From Limousia pullorum (GTDB lineage Bacteria; Bacillota; Clostridia; Oscillospirales; Acutalibacteraceae): a DNA stretch of 6,011 bases. The position numbers and the translations under genes were made by a program. Within the stretch, counting starts at the first letter, position 1, and each line of letters starts with the position of its first letter. Under the pieces are notes generated by a model, which did no database searches, was not told the origin of the DNA, and worked only from the letters and a program-made list of their open reading frames with translations. Location of the stretch: assembly GCA_018714545.1 (NCBI GenBank), contig DVNG01000082.1:1-6011 (forward strand), in the 5' to 3' direction. This document shows positions 1-5,055 of the stretch, one piece after another.

Positions 1-204
1 GAGCTTTACCATGTTATAGAGGACTTGAACAAAAAGGAAAAGATAACCGTTATTATGGTTTCCCACGATATAAAGTGTTCTATAGGACATTCCACCCATG
101 TACTGCACCTTCAGGACGAGGGAACATTCTTCGGAACTGTTGCCGAGTATAAGAAAAGCAGTCAGGCAAAAAGATTTTTAGGAGGTTGCTGTGACCATGA
201 TTGA
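1..204 (+). CDS. znuC: Metal (Zn/Mn) ABC transporter ATP-binding protein, C-terminal end (partial)
   Basis: This is the last 67 codons of an ABC ATPase; the 5' part lies outside the window. It would hydrolyse ATP on the cytoplasmic face to power the membrane permease encoded next. The visible piece begins just after where the Walker B and D-loop would be. It contains the switch (H-loop) histidine in I-M-V-S-H-D (His codon at 64-66) and the C-terminal strand pattern V-L-H-L-Q-D-E-G-T-F-F-G-T, typical of ZnuC/AdcC/MtsA-type metal transporters. The protein ends in the short tail G-G-C-C-D-H-D, which is rich in possible metal ligands. Its end overlaps the start of the permease gene by 14 bases (GTG start) or 8 bases (ATG start), which implies translational coupling. 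The zinc assignment rests on the neighbouring permease family; manganese or iron is possible. Confidence 0.85.
   Translation, partial: ELYHVIEDLNKKEKITVIMVSHDIKCSIGHSTHVLHLQDEGTFFGTVAEYKKSSQAKRFLGGCCDHD
180..185 (+). promoter_or_regulatory. Ribosome binding site of the permease gene (AGGAGG)
   Basis: A perfect AGGAGG lies inside the end of the ATPase gene. It is 5 bases before GTG at 191 and 11 bases before ATG at 197. Both starts are in frame. The GTG is favoured slightly by spacing, but the ATG would give an equally plausible protein two residues shorter. Confidence 0.75.
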
Positions 205-1033
205 GATGATTGGAGAGATGATGTCCTACCCCTTTATGGTGAGAGCCGTAGTGGTTGGCGTTCTTGTGTCCCTTTGCGCCGCATTGCTGGGCGTAAGCCT
301 TGTACTTAAAAGATATTCAATGATTGGTGATGGTCTTTCACATGTAGGCTTCGGCGCAATGGCAGTTGCCACCGCCTTTAACTTTGCGCCCCTTGTTTTT
401 TCCATACCTGTGGTAATAGCCGCCGCCTTTCTTCTTCTGAGAATAAGCGAAAGCAGTAAAATAAAGGGCGACTCAGCTATTGCCATAATCTCCACGGGAG
501 CTTTGGCGGTGGGCGTAATAACAGTGTCCCTTACCACCGGAATGAACACGGATGTTTCCAGCTACATGTTCGGAAGCATACTTTCAATGACCGACGACGA
601 TGTGGTTTTAAGCGTGATACTCTGTATCTGCGTTTTGTTTATGTTTGTATTTTTCTATACAAAAATATTCGCCGTAACCTTTGACGAGTCCTTTGCCAAG
701 GCAACAGGAACAAGAACCGGACTTTATAATTCCCTTATCGCACTTCTGACAGCGGTGACAGTTGTGCTGGGTATGAGAATGATGGGCGCATTGCTTATTT
801 CAGCCCTTATAATTTTCCCTGCCCTCACCTCAATGAGTCTTTGCAAGTCATTCAGAAGCGTGACAATCTGTTCCGTAATCTTGTCCCTTGTGTGCTTTTT
901 AGTAGGAATAACCGCCTCATACGGCTTAAACACCCCAACGGGCGCAACAGTTGTTGTGGTAAATATTATAGCTCTTATAATATTCAAACTCATCGCAGGT
1001 TTCCGCTGTCGCTTTTTAAAGGATAAGACGTAA
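191..1033 (+). CDS. znuB: Metal ABC transporter permease, ZnuB/AdcB/TroC (ABC-3) family
   Basis: This is an integral membrane permease that carries Zn2+ or a similar divalent metal across the cytoplasmic membrane, using the ATPase encoded immediately upstream and an extracytoplasmic binding protein not seen here. Its 280 residues are about the usual family length. It is hydrophobic throughout, with roughly eight to nine membrane segments. Family hallmarks in order are: K-R-Y-S-M-I-G-D-G-L-S-H near residue 40; G-D-S-A-I-A-I-I-S-T-G near 95; Y-M-F-G-S-I-L near 125; V-T-F-D-E-S-F-A-K-A-T-G near 160; M-R-M-M-G-A-L-L-I-S-A-L near 195, a strong signature; and S-Y-G-L-N-T-P-T-G-A-T near 245. The C-terminus is basic and probably cytoplasmic. 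Start GTG 191 is chosen because of AGGAGG at 180-185; ATG 197 is the alternative. It is followed by a hairpin terminator, so it ends the operon. Zn versus Mn specificity cannot be read from the permease alone. Confidence 0.92.
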   Translation: MTMIEMIGEMMSYPFMVRAVVVGVLVSLCAALLGVSLVLKRYSMIGDGLSHVGFGAMAVATAFNFAPLVFSIPVVIAAAFLLLRISESSKIKGDSAIAIISTGALAVGVITVSLTTGMNTDVSSYMFGSILSMTDDDVVLSVILCICVLFMFVFFYTKIFAVTFDESFAKATGTRTGLYNSLIALLTAVTVVLGMRMMGALLISALIIFPALTSMSLCKSFRSVTICSVILSLVCFLVGITASYGLNTPTGATVVVVNIIALIIFKLIAGFRCRFLKDKT

Positions 1034-1053
1034 AAATAAATAAATTTTTAAAG

Positions 1054-1094
1054 ATAACAGCCACGGTTAAAAAATTGTGGCTGTTGTTATTTGA
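1054..1094 (+). terminator. Rho-independent terminator of the metal transporter operon
   Basis: Arms 1056-1064 (AACAGCCAC) and 1077-1085 (GTGGCTGTT) are perfectly complementary over 9 bp. The stem can be prolonged inward by two G-T and two T-A pairs to an AAAA loop. A T-rich but interrupted run (TTGTTATTTGATT) follows. The hairpin begins 20 bases after the permease stop codon. Confidence 0.75.
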
Positions 1095-1104
1095 TTGATA
1101 ATTG

Positions 1105-1153
1105 CATAAAAGAAAAATAAAAACAACCGTGGTTATTTTTTAACCACGGTTGT
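1105..1153 (-). terminator. Strong rho-independent terminator for the minus-strand trpS transcript
   Basis: Arms 1123-1135 and 1141-1153 form a perfect 13 bp stem around a five-base loop. Read on the minus strand, the stem is followed by a long T-rich tract (TTTTATTTTTCTTTT, plus-strand 1107-1122), which is the right polarity for trpS ending at 1282. On the plus strand no T-tract follows the stem. It can still act as a barrier there, because the gap is convergent. Confidence 0.75.
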
Positions 1154-1186
1154 CAAATTATAATATTAAAAATCAAACTTAACCAA

Positions 1187-1279
1187 GAGCGAGCCACTCT
1201 AAAGACTAAGAAAAACGTCTCGCCCGACCTGTAATGATGTTGATTTTTATATCCTCCCCTTACAGGTCGGATATAAAAA
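1187..1279 (-). repeat. Structured intergenic repeat, copy A (minus orientation)
   Basis: This is a single copy of the repeat family that also occurs at 2439-2527 and four times in 3749-4097. In element orientation (minus strand) three overlapping stems can form. P1 is 1269-1279 with 1244-1254 (11 bp perfect). P2 is 1260-1270 with 1224-1234 (11 bp perfect, CCGACCTGTAA type). P3 is 1219-1225 with 1187-1193 (GGCGAG with CTCGCT, one G-U in this orientation). P1 and P2 share two bases, as do P2 and P3, so they compete at their junctions. The loop has diverged from the other copies, but the stems are kept. The element begins only a few bases after the trpS stop codon. Confidence 0.8.
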
Positions 1280-1281
1280 AA

Positions 1282-2280
1282 TTAAAGAATAAATCCTATC
1301 TTCTTCATTGCTTTGGAAAGGGTTCTCCGGCTGAAGCGGAGTGCGGTTTCGTCGGCTTTTCTGTAGCACTCTTCAAGGTATGCCTTGTCCCTGATAAGCT
1401 GTTCGTAACGTGTTTTTATAGGTCTTAAAGCCTCAACAACAGCTTCGCCTACTGTTGTCTTAAAGTCGCCGTAGCCCTTGCCCTCAAATTCCTTTTCGAT
1501 TTCCTCAAGGGTTTTGCCGGTAACAGCTGAGTAAATGGACATAAGGTTGTTAATTCCCTCTTTGCCCTCGCCGTATCTTACAACAGCTTCGCTGTCGGTA
1601 ACGGCACGCTTGAATTTCTTCATTATAACCTCAGGTGTATCGAGAAGATGTACACAGCCGTTTACGTTCTCGTCTGACTTGCTCATCTTTCTTGTTGGGT
1701 CCTGAAGGCTCATAACTCTTGCGCCGTTCTTTGGAATAAATCCCTCCGGAACTTTAAACACGTTGCCGTAAAGTCCGTTAAATCTTACGGCGATGTCACG
1801 GGAAAGCTCAAGATGCTGTTTCTGGTCAGCGCCAACCGGAACCATATCCGCCTGATAAAGGAGAATATCCGCAGCCATAAGGCATGGATAGGTGAAAAGT
1901 CCTGCGTTTATGTTGTCTGCGTGCTTTGCGGACTTGTCTTTAAACTGTGTCATTCTTGAAAGCTCGCCGAACTGTGTGTAGCAGTTTAAAATCCATGCAA
2001 GCTCTGCGTGTGTGTGAACATGGCTCTGAATAAAGAACAAACTTTTTTCAGGGTCGATACCGCATGCCATTATGGAAGCGTAAGCGTCAAGAATATTCTT
2101 TCTCATAACCGCAGGCTCCTGTCTTACGGTTATTGTGTGCAGGTCAGCAAGAGCATAAATGCAGTTGAACTCATCCTGCATGTTTACCCAGTTTCTTACA
2201 GCGCCCAGATAGTTTCCCAGAGTGATTGTACCGCTGGGCTGAATGGCGCTGAAAACTATCTTTTTCTTTTCTGTTTCCAT
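1282..2280 (-). CDS. trpS: Tryptophanyl-tRNA synthetase (TrpRS), class Ic
   Basis: A cytoplasmic enzyme that activates tryptophan with ATP and charges tRNA-Trp. At 332 residues it matches the usual bacterial TrpRS length. The HIGH-type signature is P-S-G-T-I-T-L-G-N-Y at residues 15-24, and the KMSKS loop is R-K-M-S-K-S at 197-202. Between them lies the tryptophan-pocket region M-A-A-D-I-L-L-Y-Q at 135-143, with the conserved Asp138, followed by V-G-A-D-Q-K-Q-H-L-E-L at 149-159. The C-terminal helical anticodon-binding part is complete. The ATG (plus 2278-2280) is preceded by GGAGG at plus 2290-2294 with a 9-base gap, so the start is well supported. The gene follows the aminotransferase gene on the same strand, separated by about 259 bases filled with repeat B, so cotranscription is uncertain. 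No T-box leader is visible, although many Firmicute trpS genes have one. Confidence 0.97.
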   Translation of the reverse strand: METEKKKIVFSAIQPSGTITLGNYLGAVRNWVNMQDEFNCIYALADLHTITVRQEPAVMRKNILDAYASIMACGIDPEKSLFFIQSHVHTHAELAWILNCYTQFGELSRMTQFKDKSAKHADNINAGLFTYPCLMAADILLYQADMVPVGADQKQHLELSRDIAVRFNGLYGNVFKVPEGFIPKNGARVMSLQDPTRKMSKSDENVNGCVHLLDTPEVIMKKFKRAVTDSEAVVRYGEGKEGINNLMSIYSAVTGKTLEEIEKEFEGKGYGDFKTTVGEAVVEALRPIKTRYEQLIRDKAYLEECYRKADETALRFSRRTLSKAMKKIGFIL

Positions 2281-2325
2281 TATAATTTTCCTCCGAATTT
2301 GTATGTTGATAAAAACTCATATGTA

Positions 2326-2438
2326 AGCGAACCATTTTCCGATGACTGCGGAAATGGCGTTAATTTTAAAATTGAAGTCCCGCAATGCATAAATGAAAAA
2401 TAAATTTTCTGAAAATATATTTCTGCAAAGTCACAAAA
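2326..2438 (-). repeat. Degenerate relative of the structured repeat (B2)
   Basis: The segment GCGAACCATT followed by a C-rich stretch and ACTGCGG at 2327-2351 repeats the tail of copy B1 at 2441-2463, 114 bases apart. Here it folds as CCATTTTCCG (2332-2341) against CGGAAATGG (2349-2357), with one bulged base. Further along the minus strand, CTTTGCA and GCGGGACTT loosely resemble the arms and GGGCGAGACC motif of the good copies. The stems P1 and P2 are not kept intact. It looks like a decayed second unit in tandem with B1. It lies in the probable 5' leader or promoter area of trpS, where no convincing promoter was seen. Confidence 0.5.
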
Positions 2439-2527
2439 GGGCGAACCATTCCAATAACTGCGGAAAAGGTCTCGCCCGACCTGTGCAGGTGTATATTTCC
2501 AAAAATAACCCTTGCAGGTCGGAAATA
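2439..2527 (-). repeat. Structured intergenic repeat, copy B1 (minus orientation)
   Basis: This copy is nearly identical, as reverse complement, to the b subrepeats of array C at 3821-3908 and 3996-4083. P1 pairs plus 2494-2500 (TATTTCC) with 2521-2527 (GGAAATA). P2 pairs 2476-2483 (CCGACCTG) with 2515-2522 (CAGGTCGG). P3 pairs GGGCGA (2439-2444) with TCGCCC (2472-2477), with inner ACC/GGT pairing as well. It starts 12 bases beyond the aminotransferase stop codon on the minus strand. No separate T-tract terminator is seen for that gene, so this element may also mark the transcript end. Confidence 0.82.
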
Positions 2528-2539
2528 AAAAAAGCGGAA

Positions 2540-3727
2540 TTAAAAAAGCATGTTGGCAACTTCACCGAGAATTTTAATTCCCTTTTCAAGCTGTTCGTCT
2601 GTAGGTGTTGAGAAGTTTATTCTGAAAGCGTTTGTCTTTTCGTTTTCGTCTGTGAGAAAAGCATTTCCCGGAACTACGCATACCTTGTTGAGAACCGCTG
2701 TTTTGCAGAACTCAGGCATGTCAACATTTTCAGGAAGCTTGCACCAGATGAAAAGTCCGCCGTCGATTTTATCGTATGTAATCTTAGGAGCAAGGTATTT
2801 ATCAAGAAGGTCCATAGCAAACTGAGCTTTCTTTCTGTAGATGTTTCTCAGATTTTCAAGGTGAGCTTCATAGTCGTAATTTGCCATAAACTCACTGCAA
2901 ACCATCTGTGACCAGATATTTGTGTGAACGTCCTCGCCCTGTTTGCACACAACGATTTTTGAAATAATCTCCTTTGGAGCAATGCACCAGCCAACTCTCA
3001 TACCCGGTGAAATAACCTTGCTGAATGTTCCGGCATAGATTACTCTGCCTTCTGTGTCGAGGCTCTTGATAGTTGGGATATACTCGCCGCTGTATCTCAA
3101 GTCGCCGTATGGGTTGTCCTCAAGGATAATTACATTGTACTTGCAGGCAAGCTCATACATTTTCTTTCTCTTTTCATAGCTCATTGTAACCCCTGATGGG
3201 TTCTGGAAGTTTGGAATTGTGTAGATAAACTTTACGTTTTCGTTGTTTTTAAGAGCTTCCTCGAGAGCTTCCATGTTCATACCGTCGGATTCAACGGGAA
3301 CGCCTACAAGCTGTCCTAAATAGCTTCTGAAGCTGTTGAGGGAGCCGATAAAGCTTGGAGCTTCGCAGATAACCTTATCGCCCTCGTTTACAAGCACCTT
3401 TGTGGTCAAGTCCATAACCTGCTGTGCGCCTGATGTGATGATGAGGTCGTCAAAATCCTTAAAGGAGTTGTGTTTTTCAGCCATATATTTTTTAAGCTGT
3501 TCTCTTAAAACAGGATAACCCTCTGTAAAGCTGTACTGGAAAGCGGCAACAGGGTTTTCTCTTAAAAGCTTTTCAGAAATTTCTGCAAGCTCCTTACATG
3601 GAAAAGCTTCCGGAGCCGGATTTCCGGCAGAAAGGGAAACCACTGTTGGGTCTGCGGCATATTTAAAAATTTCTCTTATTGCGCTTGGCTTGAGAGCCTG
3701 AACTCTCTGTGAAAATTCATAATTCAT
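2540..3727 (-). CDS. PLP-dependent class I/II aminotransferase, LysN/ARO8-like
   Basis: A fold-type I pyridoxal-phosphate enzyme of 395 residues, full length for the family, expected in the cytoplasm. Visible landmarks are: S-L-S-A-G-N-P at 31-37; Y-S-F-T-E-G-Y-P at 65-72; I-T-S-G-A-Q-Q at 97-103 (phosphate-binding region); P-N-F-Q-N-P-S-G at 172-179; the pyridine-nitrogen Asp and nearby Tyr in E-D-N-P-Y-G-D at 203-209; the Schiff-base lysine K237 in G-T-F-S-K-V-I-S-P-G-M-R-V-G-W; and the substrate-carboxylate Arg369 in A-F-R-I-N-F-S. This pattern matches the 2-aminoadipate/aromatic/branched-chain aminotransferase group related to the C-terminal domains of MocR regulators, here without any DNA-binding domain. 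The amino-group donor and acceptor cannot be fixed from sequence. The ATG (plus 3725-3727) follows GAAAGGA (plus 3738-3744) with a 10-base gap. Copies of the structured repeat lie on both sides in inverted orientation. Its promoter candidate is about 400 bases upstream, beyond array C. Confidence 0.93.
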   Translation of the reverse strand: MNYEFSQRVQALKPSAIREIFKYAADPTVVSLSAGNPAPEAFPCKELAEISEKLLRENPVAAFQYSFTEGYPVLREQLKKYMAEKHNSFKDFDDLIITSGAQQVMDLTTKVLVNEGDKVICEAPSFIGSLNSFRSYLGQLVGVPVESDGMNMEALEEALKNNENVKFIYTIPNFQNPSGVTMSYEKRKKMYELACKYNVIILEDNPYGDLRYSGEYIPTIKSLDTEGRVIYAGTFSKVISPGMRVGWCIAPKEIISKIVVCKQGEDVHTNIWSQMVCSEFMANYDYEAHLENLRNIYRKKAQFAMDLLDKYLAPKITYDKIDGGLFIWCKLPENVDMPEFCKTAVLNKVCVVPGNAFLTDENEKTNAFRINFSTPTDEQLEKGIKILGEVANMLF

Positions 3728-3748
3728 ACTATATCTATCCTTTCTTTA

Positions 3749-3922
3749 TTTTTTAGTTCCGCCTTGCAAAGGTTTAGCTTAGAAATAAACGTCATTTCAA
3801 GGCGGGCGAGACCTTATTTTTATTTCCGACCTGTAAGGGTTATTTTTGGAAATACACGCCTGCACAGGCCGGGCGAGACCTTTGCCTTAATTTTTGGAAT
3901 GGCTCGCCTGTAGTAAGGTCTG
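3749..3922 (+). repeat. Repeat array C, unit I (two 67-base subrepeats plus tail)
   Basis: Subrepeat a has arms CCGCCTTG (3759-3766) and CAAGGCGG (3798-3805), then GGGCGAGACC at 3804. Subrepeat b has P1 3821-3827/3848-3854, P2 3826-3834/3864-3872 with one A-C mismatch, then GGGCGAGACC again at 3871, exactly 67 bases later. A tail follows with P3 GGCGAG (3872-3877) against CTCGCC (3903-3908). The whole 174-base unit is repeated next door as unit II. No open reading frame of note lies here. Confidence 0.88.
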
Positions 3923-3928
3923 TTTTTT
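3876..3928 (+). terminator. Possible terminator-like hairpin at the junction of array units I and II
   Basis: AGACCTT (3876-3882) is exactly complementary to AAGGTCT (3915-3921), and a run of six T follows at 3923-3928 after one G. The 32-base loop contains part of the P3 stem, which competes with this pairing. The arrangement resembles an intrinsic terminator for plus-strand transcription, but the stem is short, the loop is long, and no plus-strand transcript is known to enter it. Confidence 0.35.
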
Positions 3929-4097
3929 ATCTCCGTCTTGCAAAGGTTTCATTTAGAAATGAATATCGTTACAAGGTCGGGCGAGACCTTATTTTTATTT
4001 CCGACCTGTAAGGGTTATTTTTGGAAATGTACGCCTGCACAGGTCGGGCGAGACTTTTTCCTTATTCTTTAGAATAGTTCGTCTGTATTAAGGCTTT
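3923..4097 (+). repeat. Repeat array C, unit II (tandem copy of unit I)
   Basis: This unit repeats unit I at a period of 175 bases: the motif GGGCGAGACC at 3804 recurs at 3979, and the one at 3871 recurs as GGGCGAGAC at 4046. Subrepeat a here has a weaker stem (CCGTCTTG against CAAGGTCGG, with one bulge) plus an inner TTCATTT/AAATGAA hairpin around 3948-3962. Subrepeat b has P1 3997-4002/4023-4028 and a perfect 9 bp P2 4001-4009/4039-4047. Its P3 tail (4047-4052 with 4078-4083) keeps pairing through two G-T pairs. The two b subrepeats are almost identical, whereas a subrepeats and tails have diverged. Confidence 0.88.
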
Positions 4098-4132
4098 GCT
4101 CGCATAGTAATATTTACATATTTCTTTTGTAC

Positions 4133-4161
4133 ATTGTATCACAAAGAACACCGTCATGCAA
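4133..4161 (-). promoter_or_regulatory. Candidate promoter for the aminotransferase (minus strand)
   Basis: On the minus strand, TACAAT (plus 4133-4138) has five of six matches to the -10 consensus and is preceded by TG at the extended -10 position (TGATACAAT). TTGCAT (plus 4156-4161) lies 17 bases upstream as a weak -35. An imperfect inverted repeat (TCTTTTGT at 4123-4130, ACAAAGA at 4141-4147) brackets the -10 and could be an operator. If used, the transcript would carry a leader of about 400 bases containing all of array C read in reverse. Confidence 0.45.
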
Positions 4162-4247
4162 TACAGGTTTTTATAGATAAGTCACTTTAAATTTATGATA
4201 ACAAGAAAAAATAACACAAACAGGGGATATAATTTTATGAATATATA

Positions 4248-4276
4248 TTGTAAAGATGTTAGTTTTGTAATATAAT
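4248..4276 (+). promoter_or_regulatory. Sigma-A-type promoter for the Nudix-aroF genes
   Basis: TTGTAA at 4248-4253 (four of six to TTGACA) and a perfect TATAAT at 4271-4276 are separated by 17 bases in AT-rich DNA. Transcription would start near 4283, giving a leader of about 48 bases before the Nudix start codon. The rest of 4098-4330 is AT-rich and shows no other clear feature apart from the divergent promoter candidate. Confidence 0.7.
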
Positions 4277-4315
4277 TAAACATAAATATCGACAAGTTTT
4301 TAATCTATTGGTAAC

Positions 4316-4323
4316 GGGGGTGA
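4316..4323 (+). promoter_or_regulatory. Ribosome binding site of the Nudix gene
   Basis: GGGGGTGA matches the AGGAGGTGA-type anti-16S pairing well and lies 7 bases before ATG 4331. The ATG at 4324 is in a different frame and too close to the site, so 4331 is the supported start. Confidence 0.7.
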
Positions 4324-4330
4324 ATGGGCG

Positions 4331-5020
4331 ATGTTGGCAAGAAAGGTAACTGCAAATATATACGGAAAACTTGCAAATAATCTTTATTCGGGGTACGCTA
4401 ATATTGAGGATAAAAGCAGGCGGGCGATTATATTTACCAAAAAACCGGTAAACGATGTTTTCTACGGAATTGTTATTGCCATTGTTACTCCGAAAAACGG
4501 CGATGCAAAGATAATTGTCAGTTCGGAAAACGAAGTGTATTACCAGCCAGACATCATGAAAGCTCTTTCCGCATTAAAGAGTTTTGTCCCTGCAAAAATT
4601 ATCTGTTTGTATGAAAAATCCTGCGGAGCTGTAATTTTCAGAAAGAACAAAAATGACGTGAAGCTTCTCCTTGTGAAAAACCACAACGGCAGACACTGGA
4701 GTTTCCCAAAGGGTCATATTGAGGAAAACGAAACCGAAGAGGAAACCGCAATCAGAGAAATCAAAGAGGAAACAAATCTCGACGTAAAAATAATGGATAA
4801 TTTCCGTGAGGTCAGCAGCTACTGTCCTTTCGGAAAAATAAGAAAGGAAGTTGTTTTCTTTCTTGCGAGAACCGTAAGCGACAATATCAAGCTTCAGGAA
4901 AGCGAAATCGACAGCTTTTTATGGGTTGATATTGATGGCGCAAAAAAGCTTTGCAGCTATGAAAATGATTTTAACCTTATTGACAAGGCTGACGGCTATA
5001 TAAAACGCTTTGTAAAATAA
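4331..5020 (+). CDS. Nudix hydrolase (Ap4A hydrolase-like) with an extra N-terminal domain
   Basis: A 229-residue protein. The C-terminal two thirds (about 96-229) is a Nudix domain, which cleaves nucleoside-diphosphate-linked compounds using Mg2+. The Nudix box runs from G128 to L150: G-x5-E-x7-R-E-I-K-E-E-T-N-L, complete except that the usual second glycine is Asn149. The preceding W-S-F-P-K-G-H-I-E (123-131) is the form seen in asymmetrical dinucleoside-tetraphosphatases, but the substrate is not proven. Residues 1-95 are not Nudix. The pattern P-V-x-D-V-F-Y-G-I-V-I-A-I-V (40-53), followed by a charged turn, K-I-I-V-S and a helix, recalls the small Clostridial inorganic pyrophosphatase-like domain, with its acidic catalytic cluster apparently lost. 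That link is an inference from remembered family patterns. The gene has its own promoter at 4248-4276 and is followed after 35 bases by aroF, so the two are probably cotranscribed. Confidence 0.88.
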   Translation: MLARKVTANIYGKLANNLYSGYANIEDKSRRAIIFTKKPVNDVFYGIVIAIVTPKNGDAKIIVSSENEVYYQPDIMKALSALKSFVPAKIICLYEKSCGAVIFRKNKNDVKLLLVKNHNGRHWSFPKGHIEENETEEETAIREIKEETNLDVKIMDNFREVSSYCPFGKIRKEVVFFLARTVSDNIKLQESEIDSFLWVDIDGAKKLCSYENDFNLIDKADGYIKRFVK

Positions 5021-5039
5021 CAGAAAACTGCTTCCTGAG

Positions 5040-5045
5040 AAAGGA
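5040..5045 (+). promoter_or_regulatory. Ribosome binding site supporting the TTG start of aroF
   Basis: AAAGGA lies 10 bases before TTG 5056. It is too far from the next in-frame start, ATG 5068 (22 bases). A stop codon TGA at 5050-5052 closes the frame upstream, leaving TTG as the best start. Confidence 0.65.
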
Positions 5046-5055
5046 TGAATGAATT

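Noticed and set aside
1234..1428. Plus-strand small open frame over repeat A and the trpS end
   Set aside because: It overlaps the repeat stems and conserved trpS codons, has no family resemblance, and has only chance start context.
2008..2403. Plus-strand open frame across the start of trpS
   Set aside because: Its first part is antisense to conserved TrpRS sequence and its end is repeat B2. It has no domain and no ribosome site.
2281..2539. T-box riboswitch or trp-type attenuator upstream of trpS
   Set aside because: No T-box consensus (AGGGTGGNACCGCG-like) and no antiterminator/terminator pair ahead of the start were found. The gap is accounted for mostly by the repeat copies B1 and B2. 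No convincing trpS promoter was found either.
3749..4097. CRISPR array
   Set aside because: The repeat units are 67 and 175 bases long, only two of each are present, they differ from one another, and there are no uniform unique spacers or cas genes.
3749..4097. Integron attC sites
   Set aside because: The palindromes lack the RYYYAAC and GTTRRRY core sites, and no integrase or cassette layout is present.
4228..4233. TATAAT as an alternative -10 for the Nudix gene
   Set aside because: There is no -35-like hexamer 16-18 bases upstream (the sequence there is A-rich). The 4248/4271 pair fits much better.
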